A stretch of 64,000 nucleotides of DNA from Paenarthrobacter nitroguajacolicus (GTDB lineage Bacteria; Actinomycetota; Actinomycetes; Actinomycetales; Micrococcaceae). Of this stretch, positions 6,905 through 16,362 are shown piece by piece. Below the pieces are notes generated by a model. That model was not told where the DNA came from. It was given only the letters and a program-made list of their open reading frames with translations, and made no database searches. Each line of letters starts with the position of its first letter. Position 1 is the stretch's first letter. A program made the position numbers and the translations under genes. The stretch is taken from the NCBI RefSeq assembly GCF_007786235.1, contig NZ_VNFK01000001.1:248001-312000 (forward strand). The letters run 5' to 3'.

Positions 6905-9250
6905 GTGAGCACCGGCGCCGCCGATCAGCAAGCACTTGCCCGCGTTCCCGCGTCGGACCTCGTCCAGCACCTCATCCGTGAAATGACCCTCGAGGAGAAG
7001 CTCGCGCAGTTGGTGGGCGTCTGGGTCAACGCTTCCACGGACGGCGACTCCGTTGCTCCCCTGCAAAGCCAGATGGCCGGAGACACGCGCTCCTGGGACG
7101 ACATCATCGCCGACGGGCTGGGCCAGATCACCCGCATGTATGGCACCGTTCCCGTGGATCCGGCCGAGGGCGCACGACGCTTGGCCGCCGCGCAGGAGCA
7201 AATCATGGCTGCCTCCCGCTTCGGCATTCCCGCACAGGTCCACGAAGAATGCCTGGCCGGGCTGGCCGCCTGGAAGGCGACGGCGTTTCCCGTGCCGCTG
7301 GCGTGGGGTGCCACGTTCAACCCCCAACTGGTGCAGGAGATGGCCGCCAGGATTGGCACCAGCATGCGGTCCCTCGGCGTGCATCAAGGCTTGGCTCCCG
7401 TGCTGGACGTTGTCCGCGACCTCCGCTGGGGACGCGTGGAGGAAACCATCGGTGAGGACCCCTACTTGGTGGGAACCGTGGCCACCGCTTACGTCCAGGG
7501 CCTGGAGTCCACGGGAATCGTCGCTACGCTCAAGCACTTCGTCGGCTACTCCGCCTCCCAGGCCGGCCGCAACCACGCACCCGTCTCCATGGGCCCCCGC
7601 GAACTCGCCGACGTCATGCTGCCGCCGTTTGAAATGGCGCTCCGCCACGGCGGCGCCCGTTCGGTGATGCACGCTTATACCGACGTCGACGGCGTACCGG
7701 CCGCCGCGAACCGCGCACTGCTGACCGGGCTGCTTCGTGAGGACTGGGGCTTCGGCGGGACGGTGGTGGCGGACTACTTCGGCGTCGCGTTCCTGGACGT
7801 CACCCACGGCGTTGCCGCGGACTCCGGTGACGCTGCCGTGCTGGCCCTGAGTGCCGGCGTCGACGTTGAACTGCCTACTGTGAACTGCTTTGGTGAGCCG
7901 CTGCTGCGTCGCATCCGCGAAGGCGGGCTGGACGAGTCCGTTGTTGACGAGGCGTTGCGGCGGGTCTTGACGCAGAAGGCCCAAGTGGGACTGTTGTCCG
8001 CAGATTTCTCCGCTGTTCCGCCGGCATTGTCCGGCCCGATTGACTTGGATCCGTTGGACAACCGGGCGCTGGCTCGTGAACTGGCGGCGCAGTCATTGGT
8101 TTTGCTGAGCAACCGGACTTTTGACGGAACTCCCTCCCTGCCGTTGCCCGCGTCCGGCTCCCTTGCTGTTGTCGGGCCCCTGGCAGACGACCCGTTCGCG
8201 ATGCTGGGCTGCTACTCCTTCGATGCCCACGTGGGAGCGTCGCACCCTGACGTCCCCATGGGGATTTCTGTTCCTTCGGTGGCGGCGGTTGCTGCTCAGC
8301 GGTTCGGCTCCGTGGCCACGTCCGTCACGGGCAATTGTGAGTCAGCCACGGAGGAACAGATTGCTGAGGCCTGCCAGGTGGCTTCCGCTGTGGAGACGTG
8401 CGTGGTGGTGGTGGGTGACAATGCTGGACTGTTCGGTCGGGGCACCTCGGGCGAAGGGAACGACGCCGCCGACCTCCGCCTTCCGGGCAACCAGCACCGG
8501 ATGCTGGACCGTGTGTTGAAGGCCTGCGCCGACTCCGGGACCCGGGCCGTGGTGGTGGTACTCAGCGGCCGGCCCTACGCGCTGGGCGACTTCGTGGACC
8601 GTGCCGACGCGATCGTTCAGGGATTCTTCCCGGGCGAAGAGGGCGGCGAGGCGCTCTGGGACGTACTGACCGGCGTCGTCAATCCTTCCGGGAAGCTGCC
8701 CGTCTCGGTGCCGCGAACGTCCGGTGGCCAGCCAGGCACGTACCTGCATTCGAAGCTCGCCGGGCCCAGCGGAGTCAGCGCATTGGACCCCTCGCCACTG
8801 TTCGGGTTCGGGCACGGCCTGTCCTACACGACGTTCGACCTGTCGGATCACCAATGCAGCACTCCCACGATGTCGACGTCGGACTCGGTCACCGTCGCTT
8901 GTACGGTCACGAACACCGGATCCCGCAGCGGAGCCGAGATCGTCCAGTTGTACATGGAAGATCCGGTGGGCGAAGTGGTTCGTCCGGTCCGCGAGCTGAT
9001 CGGCTACGCCCGCGTCGAGCTGGAAGCCGGCGCGTCCGCCGTCGTCGATTTTGTGGTTCACGCCGACCGCACGTCTTTCACTGGGCTGGACCTTCAGCGC
9101 GTGGTGACGCCCGGGCTGGTGAAGCTGCACGTCTGCACATCCAGTGCTTCCGATGCTGCTTCCCACGAGGTCATCCTGCACGGGCCTCGGCGTGTTGTGG
9201 GGTTCGAGCGGGAAATGCTGACCCCGGTGGAGGTGCGCGGCTTGGGCTAA
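6905..9250 (+). CDS. Glycoside hydrolase family 3 (beta-glucosidase/beta-xylosidase-like)
   Basis: A 781-residue enzyme starting at GTG 6905, eight bases after AAGGAG. The N-terminal barrel holds RWGRVEETIGEDPYL near 174-187, the KHF motif at about 210, and the nucleophile aspartate D290 in TVVADYFG. The second domain has TSGEGNDAADLRLPGNQ, which carries the usual GH3 acid/base glutamate region. The C-terminus from about 660 is a fibronectin-III-like domain. With no signal peptide it should cleave imported oligosaccharides in the cytoplasm. It is divergent from a Gfo/Idh operon and probably under the same LacI regulator. Glucosidase versus xylosidase activity cannot be settled from sequence alone. 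Confidence 0.92.
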   Translation: MSTGAADQQALARVPASDLVQHLIREMTLEEKLAQLVGVWVNASTDGDSVAPLQSQMAGDTRSWDDIIADGLGQITRMYGTVPVDPAEGARRLAAAQEQIMAASRFGIPAQVHEECLAGLAAWKATAFPVPLAWGATFNPQLVQEMAARIGTSMRSLGVHQGLAPVLDVVRDLRWGRVEETIGEDPYLVGTVATAYVQGLESTGIVATLKHFVGYSASQAGRNHAPVSMGPRELADVMLPPFEMALRHGGARSVMHAYTDVDGVPAAANRALLTGLLREDWGFGGTVVADYFGVAFLDVTHGVAADSGDAAVLALSAGVDVELPTVNCFGEPLLRRIREGGLDESVVDEALRRVLTQKAQVGLLSADFSAVPPALSGPIDLDPLDNRALARELAAQSLVLLSNRTFDGTPSLPLPASGSLAVVGPLADDPFAMLGCYSFDAHVGASHPDVPMGISVPSVAAVAAQRFGSVATSVTGNCESATEEQIAEACQVASAVETCVVVVGDNAGLFGRGTSGEGNDAADLRLPGNQHRMLDRVLKACADSGTRAVVVVLSGRPYALGDFVDRADAIVQGFFPGEEGGEALWDVLTGVVNPSGKLPVSVPRTSGGQPGTYLHSKLAGPSGVSALDPSPLFGFGHGLSYTTFDLSDHQCSTPTMSTSDSVTVACTVTNTGSRSGAEIVQLYMEDPVGEVVRPVRELIGYARVELEAGASAVVDFVVHADRTSFTGLDLQRVVTPGLVKLHVCTSSASDAASHEVILHGPRRVVGFEREMLTPVEVRGLG

Positions 9251-9384
9251 CCACCGGCCTGTGCCGCCACCACCCACTTTGGCTTCCACAAGGCCCAAAG
9301 TCAGCCTATTTTGGTTGCTAAGTGGCCCGGCAGGGTTCAAAGAAGGTAGTGAAGGCACAGCTCAGCGGCAGGTAGGCTTCGGAG

Positions 9385-9885
9385 ATGCTTCCCCACCCTA
9401 CGAACCGGCTGCGCTTCCGCGAGATGACGCTCCCCGACCTCGGAGCGATGAGCGCTTTGCTCGGAGATCCCGAGGTGATGACGTTTTACCCGGCGCCGAA
9501 AACCCGGGATGAAGCAACCGCCTGGATCGAGTGGAACCAGGCGAACTATGCCCGCCACGGATACGGGTTGTGGCTCGTGGAGACGCACGACGGCGAATTC
9601 GTGGGCGACTGCGGGCTAACGTGGCAAAACGTCAATGGCCGGTTGGAGCTGGAGGTCGGTTATCACGTGCGCGTGGAGCTTCAGGGCCGCGGTTATGCCA
9701 CGGAAGCGGCATTGGCCTGCCTGGAGTACGCCCGGGATGTGGTGGGGGCGGGTCGCCTGGTGGCCATCATTCACCCGGACAACATGGCTTCGCGACGGGT
9801 AGCTGAACGGATCGGAATGCGGCACCTCGAAGACGACGTGGCGGGGACGATGGTGCGGACCGTGATGGGCGTCAAGCTCCGTTAG
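9385..9885 (+). CDS. GNAT family N-acetyltransferase (RimJ/RimL-like)
   Basis: A 166-residue acetyl-CoA-dependent acetyltransferase. It opens with TNRLRFREMTLPDL, has the GYHVRVELQGRGYATEA acetyl-CoA-binding segment at about 90-107, and ends with the PDNMASRRVAERIGM motif typical of RimJ/RimL-type enzymes. It could acetylate a protein N-terminus, an amine or an antibiotic. It stands alone on the plus strand after the GH3 gene and is convergent to the next gene, so the context gives no clue about the acceptor. Confidence 0.88.
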   Translation: MLPHPTNRLRFREMTLPDLGAMSALLGDPEVMTFYPAPKTRDEATAWIEWNQANYARHGYGLWLVETHDGEFVGDCGLTWQNVNGRLELEVGYHVRVELQGRGYATEAALACLEYARDVVGAGRLVAIIHPDNMASRRVAERIGMRHLEDDVAGTMVRTVMGVKLR

Positions 9886-9934
9886 CCACCCAAAGCGGGA
9901 TGCGAAGGTACGGACTTTTGTACGCAGCTGCGCA

Positions 9935-10624
9935 TCAAGCGAACTTCACGTCCGTGTCCGGGTCCTTGCGGGTGTCCAACATGCTGATGATCTTGCTCTC
10001 CAGCGCGGCAACCGTTGCCTCCGGCAGGACGATCAAACCATCGAGTTCCTTGCGGGCCCGTTTATATGCCGTTTGACGTTCGGCCGGGGTGGCGGCGGTA
10101 TCCTCTGCGATGCGCAGCAGCTTCCTGGCTGTTGCCAGCCGTTGCCGCTCAGGACCGGAGAAGTTGCCGTCCTTGATGCGCCTGGCCTCCCGCTCGGCAA
10201 CATCGAAAGCGAGTTCGTAGCTGTGCACGGCGGCCCGGTACTCAGCCAGGCGGGCCGGCGTCGAAATGTCTTCCGCCGCTTCGGGACGCAGGCCGTCGGC
10301 TTCTTTCTTGGCACGCAGGAAGGCAACCGTGAGGGGCTCACGGACGTCGGTCATGAGCGGGAAATCAATGAGGTTGCCTACGTCCAGCTCGTAATCCAGC
10401 CACCGGTGATTCACCGAGTCGTGCGCAGCCATCAGCGAGACCACCTCCGCCTGGTTGGCTTCCTCGTGCACCGCCAATTGGTTCCGCAATTTCAGCAGCT
10501 CAACCTTGCGGCGGTGGCGCTCCTCGCTGGCCTTGGACCACGACCTGGCCCAACCGCCGGCCATACCGCCGATGGGGAAGATGAGCCACCAGTAACTGCC
10601 AAGGAAGTCGAAGAGGGAATCCAC
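9935..10624 (-). CDS. Membrane-anchored coiled-coil protein of unknown function
   Basis: From GTG 10624 (eight bases after GGAGG) the product is 229 residues; an alternative ATG at 10651 would add nine residues and overlap the ribosome-binding site. It begins with one membrane segment (FLGSYWWLIFPIGGMAGGW), then a basic heptad-rich region from about 25 to 60 resembling the N-terminal part of phage-shock or DUF1049-like proteins. The remainder is helical and charged. The body is probably cytoplasmic. I do not recognise a named family. It is convergent with the acetyltransferase gene. Confidence 0.65.
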   Translation of the reverse strand: MDSLFDFLGSYWWLIFPIGGMAGGWARSWSKASEERHRRKVELLKLRNQLAVHEEANQAEVVSLMAAHDSVNHRWLDYELDVGNLIDFPLMTDVREPLTVAFLRAKKEADGLRPEAAEDISTPARLAEYRAAVHSYELAFDVAEREARRIKDGNFSGPERQRLATARKLLRIAEDTAATPAERQTAYKRARKELDGLIVLPEATVAALESKIISMLDTRKDPDTDVKFA

Positions 10625-10784
10625 TGATCCATCCTCCCACTTGAGCCCCACTGTCGGGAGTCCTTAGCCCGCCACCTCTTGTCTCAGCATGAAAGATTCT
10701 TACTCTCGGGTAATCGGAGCATAAGCATTCGATGCCGCTCGGTAAGCTCCTTCTGACCATGATCACCGTTTGGAAGGACACACC

Positions 10785-11555
10785 TTGCCCACTTCGAATG
10801 ACCACAATGACGTGGCATCTGCCAACACGCCCGCCAACCGACCCCTCACCGTTGTGGTTGCCGGCTCAACAAGCGCTGCCGGCCAGGCCGTGGTGGCGTC
10901 GCTTGCGGCACTGGGCGCTCACGTTGCTGCAGTGGACCTCGACGCCGAACGCCTCCAAGCGCAGGCCGGGAACCACCACCACGTGGTGCCTTACACCTGC
11001 AACCTGGCGGACGCGGCAGCGGTGCAGGATCTGGCTGAGTCGGTGCGCGCCGAGCTTGGAAGCGTGGACGGGCTGATCCACCTTGTGGGTGGTTGGCGCG
11101 GCGGCGAAGGCATCGTTGGACAGAAAGACGAGGACTGGGAGGTGCTTCACACCAGCATCATGACGACCCTCCGGAACACGTCCCGCGCGTTCTACACCGA
11201 TCTGGAATCCTCTCCCCGGGGACGCTTGGCCATCGTCTCGGCTACTGCCGCAGCCAACCCCACGGCCTCCGGCGCCAGCTACTCAGCCATTAAGGCCGCC
11301 TCCGAAGCTTGGGTCCTCGGCGTCGCTGATGGCTTCCACCAGGCCCAGTCAGGCCACAAAACGGAACCCAAGGAGCAGACCTCCGCCGCCGTGGTCTTCG
11401 TCGTTAAGGCCCTCCTGGACGACGCCATGCGGGAAGCTGCACCGCACCGCAAGTTCCCCGGCTACACCCACGTCAGCGAACTGGGTGATCACGTTTCGGC
11501 GCTGTTCGATGCCCCGGCTACCCACCTTAACGGTGCGCGTCAGCACCTGAGCTGA
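10785..11555 (+). CDS. SDR family oxidoreductase
   Basis: Translation probably starts at TTG 10785, six bases after GGAAGGA; another TTG at 10770 overlaps that site. The product has 256 residues. The nucleotide-binding loop reads VVAGSTSAAGQAV, a variant of the usual TGxxxGxG. The catalytic pair is present in SYSAIKAASEAW (Tyr-x-x-x-Lys). The C-terminal part, with EQTSAAVVFVVKALL, is typical of small NAD(P)-dependent dehydrogenases. Its substrate is unknown. The VOC and DinB genes follow on the same strand after 27 bases and may be cotranscribed. Confidence 0.82.
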   Translation: MPTSNDHNDVASANTPANRPLTVVVAGSTSAAGQAVVASLAALGAHVAAVDLDAERLQAQAGNHHHVVPYTCNLADAAAVQDLAESVRAELGSVDGLIHLVGGWRGGEGIVGQKDEDWEVLHTSIMTTLRNTSRAFYTDLESSPRGRLAIVSATAAANPTASGASYSAIKAASEAWVLGVADGFHQAQSGHKTEPKEQTSAAVVFVVKALLDDAMREAAPHRKFPGYTHVSELGDHVSALFDAPATHLNGARQHLS

Positions 11556-11582
11556 GCGCCGCCGTCGTACCTTGTCGCTAGC

Positions 11583-12023
11583 ATGTCCGGTATGGACCAG
11601 CGACTGCATTTCATCACGTTCGCCACGGCGGATCTCGGCCACGCCCGTTCCTTCTACAAGGACGGGCTGGGCTGGGATCCGCTGATGGACGTGCCCGGCG
11701 AGATCATCTTCTTCCACGTCGCGCCGGGCCTGGTGCTTGGGCTGTTCGACGCCGAAAAGTTCGATCAGGACCTCAACAGCGTTACGCCCACGGCCGGCGT
11801 CAGCGGGGTGACACTCTCGCACAACGTGGCAAGCGCCGCGGAAGTGTCCAGCACCATCGATCAGCTGGTGGCGGCGGGTGCCACTGTGGTGAAGCCCGCC
11901 CAGGCCGGCGCCTTCGGCGGTATCTTCCACGGTCATGTCAAGGACCCGAACGGCATCGTCTGGGAAATTGCGCACAACCCCGGTTGGAAGATCAACGACG
12001 ACGGGACCGTGGCTTTCGGATGA
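11583..12023 (+). CDS. VOC (glyoxalase/bleomycin resistance) family protein
   Basis: A 146-residue protein with two beta-alpha-beta-beta-beta units: residues 5-60 ([24 protein letters not shown]) and 75-140, ending in [15 protein letters not shown], the usual VOC closing motif with a metal-binding glutamate. Members are metal-dependent isomerases, dioxygenases or resistance proteins; the substrate cannot be inferred. ATG 11592 is a possible alternative start. The stop codon overlaps the start of the next gene (ATGA), so the two are probably co-translated. Confidence 0.88.
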   Translation: MSGMDQRLHFITFATADLGHARSFYKDGLGWDPLMDVPGEIIFFHVAPGLVLGLFDAEKFDQDLNSVTPTAGVSGVTLSHNVASAAEVSSTIDQLVAAGATVVKPAQAGAFGGIFHGHVKDPNGIVWEIAHNPGWKINDDGTVAFG

Positions 12024-12523
12024 GCGGCTTCCCTCCGACCTTCGCCGACGACGTCATCAACCAGGATGCACGTGCGCAATTCGACACTTTTCTGGACGAG
12101 CACCGGAGGGCTCTGAACGCCAGCCTGGACGGGCTCACCGAAGAACAGGCACGACGGCGGCTGGTCCCCTCGCGTACGACGCTCCTGGGCTTGGTGAAGC
12201 ACGCCATCTTCGTGGAGAAGGTCTGGTTTGACGAAGCCATCACCCAAAGGTCCCGTGCGGAGATTGGCATCCCAGCCACGCCCGACGATTCATTCATCCT
12301 GAACGACGATGACACTGTTGCCAGCATCCAGGCGGCTCATATGGAGGCGTGCGAGGCCTCGCGCCGGGCTGCCGCGCATTTGGGACTCGACGACCTCGTG
12401 CTGGGCAACCGCCGCGGCCCACTCCCCCTGCGATGGGTCTACCTCCATATGTTGCGTGAACTGGCGCAGCACTGCGGACATGCGGACATCCTGCGGGAAC
12501 AAGTGACAACTACAGACTCCTAG
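12020..12523 (+). CDS. DinB family protein (DUF664-like)
   Basis: The ATG at 12020 overlaps the TGA of the VOC gene by four bases. The 167-residue product is a four-helix bundle: [17 protein letters not shown] gives the first metal-ligand histidine, and [19 protein letters not shown] near the C-terminus two more. These three histidines define the DinB/YfiT-like superfamily, which includes thiol-dependent transferases. The actinobacterial subgroup may use mycothiol; this is known of relatives, not shown here. The coupling to a VOC protein suggests a joint detoxification role. Confidence 0.88.
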   Translation: MSGFPPTFADDVINQDARAQFDTFLDEHRRALNASLDGLTEEQARRRLVPSRTTLLGLVKHAIFVEKVWFDEAITQRSRAEIGIPATPDDSFILNDDDTVASIQAAHMEACEASRRAAAHLGLDDLVLGNRRGPLPLRWVYLHMLRELAQHCGHADILREQVTTTDS

Positions 12524-12524
12524 C

Positions 12525-12614
12525 TTTGGCATACCAAATAGAAGCATTCGAGCCTCACGTCTATAAATACTTGCCTGAAGGCTTTGCAATAGGGCATTCT
12601 GGAATACCAAATAG
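12525..12614 (+). promoter_or_regulatory. Control region of the amidohydrolase with a repeated ATACCAAATAG site
   Basis: ATACCAAATAG occurs at 12531-12541 and again at 12604-12614. The first copy is part of an inverted motif, TTTGGCATACCAAA (12525-12538), resembling GntR-type operators. CATTC boxes also recur close to each copy. No regulator gene is adjacent. Confidence 0.4.
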
Positions 12615-12666
12615 CTGAACGCTCGTCCCCAACGGCGCCAGCCGTTCGTTCCCCAGGAGTACAAAG

Positions 12667-14004
12667 ATGTGCCTTCACGACCACGCCTCAGCCCCCAAAC
12701 CACAAGGTGAACTGCCTCGTCGCGGTATCCTCGCCGGAGCCGCCGCACTGGCAGGAATCTCCGTAGCCGGAATCGCTGCCCAACTGGCCTCAGCGCCGTC
12801 GGCCCTTGCGGACAGCCCGCAGTCAGGACCGAACTATCCCGGCAGGCCGCTGCCCACCCAGGCAGTGATCATCGAGGGTGGAACCGTGGTGGATCCGAAG
12901 ACCGGCGGCGCTGTGTCCGACGCCGTGGTGGTTCTCGATGGCGGCAAAGTCACCGCGGTCGGAAGCCGGGACGAGACCCGAAAAGCCGTGGCCGCGGTCG
13001 CCAAACGTGCCCGGGTGCTGAACGCTTCGGGGAGATGGGTGCTTCCAGGACTCGTCGATGCACACGTCCACGCCAATGCGCTGGCCGACGCCCGCGCGCT
13101 TCTGCAAGGCGGTGCCACCAGCGTCCGCAGCGGTTCGAGTACCTTCTATCAGGACATTGCCCTGGCCGCCCTGCCGTCGTGGGCGCCCGGCCTCTCACCG
13201 AGGATGACTCCAGCGGGCCTGTTCATTTCGCCGGATCAGGGCGACTCCCTCCTGGCCGATCCGGATCTGGCACCTTTGGCGACACTGAGCGGTGGCGTCA
13301 AGGAGCCCCAGGACCTGGCGTACCTCACCCGAGTGAACCTGAAGCGGGGTGCCCAGGTCATCAAGACCCGCGCCAACCCACGCGCAGGCCTTCCCGAGCA
13401 GGACCCCCGCGAGCTGGTGTACAACGTGGATCAGATCGGCGCCATCGTCAAGGCAGCCAAGGGCGCCGGCGTCCTCTGCCATGCCTATAGCGCAGAGGGC
13501 ATTGACGGCGCCGTCCGTGCCGGTGTGCGGAGCATCGAGCACGGCGTCTTCATGACGGAGAAGACCATCCACGATATGGCCCGGCGGGGTACATTCTTCA
13601 CGCCCACCATGGATGCGATCACCAGCATGGCCAATTCCACCAATCCCATCCTGGCCGCCCGCGGCAAGGAATACACGCCGATCCTGCAGGCCGCTGTTCG
13701 GGCAGCCAAGGATGCCGGTGTCACGATCGTGGCCGGAACCGATTCGTTCGGAACGGATGTGACACCGATCGGTACAGAAGCCCGGTTGCTCGCAGAAGCG
13801 GGGCTGACACCCCTGGAAGCACTGCAGGCCGCCACCACCAACGCCGCCCGCCTGCTTGGACGCGGCGACAACGTGGGACGCTTGGTCCGCGGCTCAATGG
13901 CCGACGTCGTGGTGGTTGACACCGATCCCCTGACCGATGGTTCAGCGCTGGAGAAGGTCAGCACTGTCATCGCACAGGGAGCTGTGGTGCGGACGAATCT
14001 CTAG
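12667..14004 (+). CDS. Tat-exported amidohydrolase family protein
   Basis: A 445-residue metal-dependent hydrolase. The N-terminus carries a twin-arginine-like motif (PRRGILAGAAALAG) and an Ala-rich signal ending near ALADS at 46-50, so it is probably exported folded. The metal site is complete: H133 and H135 in DAHVH, K233 (carboxylated-lysine position), H272, H292 in SIEHG and D359 in AGTDS. This pattern fits the imidazolonepropionase/prolidase-like subgroup of amidohydrolases. The substrate is unknown. The region upstream has repeated possible operators. Its last four bases overlap the convergent YesL-like gene. Confidence 0.87.
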   Translation: MCLHDHASAPKPQGELPRRGILAGAAALAGISVAGIAAQLASAPSALADSPQSGPNYPGRPLPTQAVIIEGGTVVDPKTGGAVSDAVVVLDGGKVTAVGSRDETRKAVAAVAKRARVLNASGRWVLPGLVDAHVHANALADARALLQGGATSVRSGSSTFYQDIALAALPSWAPGLSPRMTPAGLFISPDQGDSLLADPDLAPLATLSGGVKEPQDLAYLTRVNLKRGAQVIKTRANPRAGLPEQDPRELVYNVDQIGAIVKAAKGAGVLCHAYSAEGIDGAVRAGVRSIEHGVFMTEKTIHDMARRGTFFTPTMDAITSMANSTNPILAARGKEYTPILQAAVRAAKDAGVTIVAGTDSFGTDVTPIGTEARLLAEAGLTPLEALQAATTNAARLLGRGDNVGRLVRGSMADVVVVDTDPLTDGSALEKVSTVIAQGAVVRTNL

Positions 14005-14702
14005 CCGGCCGCTGCAGGCCCAGCGGGCACCGTGAACTTGCCCTCAACGAACGCCAGCAAGGGCCGGGAATTCAGGCAGAACAGGTACGCCACCAGCCCG
14101 CCGGCAAAGAGGATTAACCACGCCGTGGTCATCAGCAAGCCGAAGGCAGTGACAAACAGGATTCCGGCGTTGCCCAGGGACACCCGCCTCTGGGCCCCCA
14201 AGGCGTAAAGGGACAAGCGGTAGATGTCACGTGTCCTGAAGGTGAAACGGGACAGGAGGAGCATCGCGTTCAGGGCTGCGGTGCAGACCATGAGCGCGAG
14301 CCCCACCAGTCCTGTTCGTGCTGCGGTCAGGAGACCGGCGTCCAAGGATCCAGGCAGGACAGCCAGGTTGAAGCCGATGATGGCCAGCAACAGCAGGTAG
14401 GGCAACCACACCACCACTGCTTGGCCGAAGTTGCTCCGATACGATTTCACAAAGTCGTGGAACACCCCACTGTCCTCGCCTGACAGGAGCCGATTGAAGG
14501 CGTAGCAGGAAGCCACAACGGAGGGTCCGACCAGCACAAAACCCAGTAGCGCCACAGGACCGATCACGCCAACCAGCACTGGCACCAGAACCACCAGCAC
14601 GTTGGAAAGTACCAGCAATGCATCGCCGATCATGACGCCGTAGACAATTCCGGCTGCTTTGAATAATGGTCCGGACCCGTATTCCGGCTTCCTGCCTGCC
14701 AT
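14001..14702 (-). CDS. DUF624 (YesL-like) membrane protein
   Basis: A 233-residue protein with five or six membrane helices. The N-terminus (GPLFKAAGIVYGVMIGDALLVLSN) and the FHDFVKSYRSNFGQA segment are typical of the DUF624/YesL family, which is regularly encoded with LplB/LplC-type oligosaccharide importers. The exact role is unknown; it may help uptake or sensing. It begins five bases after the binding-protein stop codon and is the last gene of the GH42 operon. Its 3' end overlaps the amidohydrolase gene by four bases. Confidence 0.85.
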   Translation of the reverse strand: MAGRKPEYGSGPLFKAAGIVYGVMIGDALLVLSNVLVVLVPVLVGVIGPVALLGFVLVGPSVVASCYAFNRLLSGEDSGVFHDFVKSYRSNFGQAVVVWLPYLLLLAIIGFNLAVLPGSLDAGLLTAARTGLVGLALMVCTAALNAMLLLSRFTFRTRDIYRLSLYALGAQRRVSLGNAGILFVTAFGLLMTTAWLILFAGGLVAYLFCLNSRPLLAFVEGKFTVPAGPAAAG

Positions 14703-14707
14703 CAGTA

Positions 14708-16342
14708 CTACTTCTTGTCCGCGTACGCCTTGTAGGCCTTGTTGGCCAGCTCAACGTATTTTGTCCGGCCCTTGCTGTCGAGTTCCTTCACGTAGGCGTC
14801 GAACTCGCTGAGGCTGCGCTGTCCGGTGATGAACTTCAGGGTGTTCTGCTTGACGTGGTCCTTGAGCGGGGTGAGCGCCAACGTGGCTTGTTCGCGATCG
14901 ACGTCGTTGAACGGCACCGGCGGGGCGACCGGGCGCGGCTTCTTGGACTTCATGGCCTTTTGGAACGCCAGCTCTTCCTCGTTAAATGTGGAGTGGAGCA
15001 GTTCCGTGGCGCCGCCGTAGGCGAAGTTGCCGCCGGAGAAGCCGTAGTCCACTCGCAGGTCCTTGGTACCGGCCGGGTTGAGTCCTTGGAAGTTGATGTC
15101 GGCAGCGAGTTTGCGCTTGCCGCCGTCCTTGGTGAACGTGGTGCCTTCCACGCCCCACTTGGAGAATTCCTGCCCGGCATCGCTGTAGAACAACCAGTCG
15201 ATGTACTGGATCAGTGCCACAAAACTGTCCTTGTCCTTCACGGACGAGTTCAGCATGATGCCGTTCTCCAGCCGGGTGCCGCCGATGACATCGCCGGCAG
15301 GCCCTCCGGGGACGGTAATCTTGCCGATCTCGAAATTGCCCTTGCCCAGGGACTGTTCCATGGAGGTGCGGTACGTGATGACGTTCTGCGAGTTGGCACT
15401 GATGACGAACGACTTGCCTGATACGAACTTCTGGATGGCGGAATCGTCAGTCTGGGTGAAGCTTTCGGGGTCCATCAAACCCTCGGACACCAGCGAGTTG
15501 AAGTACGTCACCAAGTCCTTGAACTTGCCCGACCCTGCAGCGAAGCCGAACTCCTTCTTGTCCTCATCGAACTGGAGTCCATCCACCAGGCCCCAGCCGG
15601 CCACAGTCCCGAAAGCCGCACCGGCGATGTTCAAGACGCTATCGCCCTTGAAGCGGTCGGAGTAGGGAACCAGGTCCGGGTAGGCCTTCTTCAGGGCGCG
15701 CAGCACGTCGCGGAACTCCTCCCACGTTGCGGGCTCGGACAAACCTTCCTTCTTCAGCACATCCTTCCGGATACAGAGCGAGTAGTCGGGCCACAGCTCC
15801 TCATGCAAACCGGGAAGGACGTAGTACTTGCCGTCTTCCTGGGTCAGCGCTTCAATTTCAGGCTCGAGCTTCCACTTCTTCACTTTCTCCTGGAAGTGCG
15901 GCATCAGGTCCACGTAGTCACTGACCGGCAACACGGCACCGGCGGACACAAACGCCGACTCCTGGCCCGGGTAAGTCTTCGCGATGATCTCCGGGGCGCT
16001 GCCGGAGCTGATGAGCAGGCTGCGCTTCTGCTCATAATCGCTGTTGGGAACGATGGTGGGTTCCAGGGTGACGTTGTTGTCGCTGGCCATCTTGGTGAAC
16101 AGCAGCCAGTCCTTCTTGTACGGATACGTGGGCTGGTCGGAGAACAAGAAGGTGAACGTCAGCGGCACCGTCGCCTTGAACGTGTCTCCTACCTTGAAGC
16201 TTTCCATCGCACCGTTGCGGGACTTGGACGTATCCACCTTCTCGGAGGTGTCGGAGTCGCAGCTGGTCATCATCAGTCCGATAGTGACAACGGAAGCGAG
16301 TCCCAGGAAGTCCCGGCGGCGGAACTCTCGTGTGTGAATCAT
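14708..16342 (-). CDS. Extracellular sugar-binding lipoprotein of an ABC importer (LplA/YtcQ-like)
   Basis: A 544-residue solute-binding protein. ATG 16342 is used because AAAGGA lies just upstream. The N-terminus carries both a twin-arginine motif (RRRDFLG) and a lipobox ending LMMTSC, so cysteine 28 should be lipid-modified and the protein tethered outside the membrane. Its size and motifs (TKMASDNNVTLEP, then EEFRDVLRALKKAYPDLVP) match binding proteins that work with LplB/LplC permeases on pectin- or galactan-derived oligosaccharides. It lies 20 bases downstream of the second permease gene. The neighbouring GH42 enzyme suggests galactosides. Confidence 0.92.
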   Translation of the reverse strand: MIHTREFRRRDFLGLASVVTIGLMMTSCDSDTSEKVDTSKSRNGAMESFKVGDTFKATVPLTFTFLFSDQPTYPYKKDWLLFTKMASDNNVTLEPTIVPNSDYEQKRSLLISSGSAPEIIAKTYPGQESAFVSAGAVLPVSDYVDLMPHFQEKVKKWKLEPEIEALTQEDGKYYVLPGLHEELWPDYSLCIRKDVLKKEGLSEPATWEEFRDVLRALKKAYPDLVPYSDRFKGDSVLNIAGAAFGTVAGWGLVDGLQFDEDKKEFGFAAGSGKFKDLVTYFNSLVSEGLMDPESFTQTDDSAIQKFVSGKSFVISANSQNVITYRTSMEQSLGKGNFEIGKITVPGGPAGDVIGGTRLENGIMLNSSVKDKDSFVALIQYIDWLFYSDAGQEFSKWGVEGTTFTKDGGKRKLAADINFQGLNPAGTKDLRVDYGFSGGNFAYGGATELLHSTFNEEELAFQKAMKSKKPRPVAPPVPFNDVDREQATLALTPLKDHVKQNTLKFITGQRSLSEFDAYVKELDSKGRTKYVELANKAYKAYADKK

Positions 16343-16362
16343 GGGGTTTCCTTTCATAAGGC

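Noticed and set aside
9903..9932. Small hairpin between the acetyltransferase and coiled-coil genes (GTAC...GTAC).
   Set aside because: The stem is only four bases and there is no T-run, so a terminator call is not justified.
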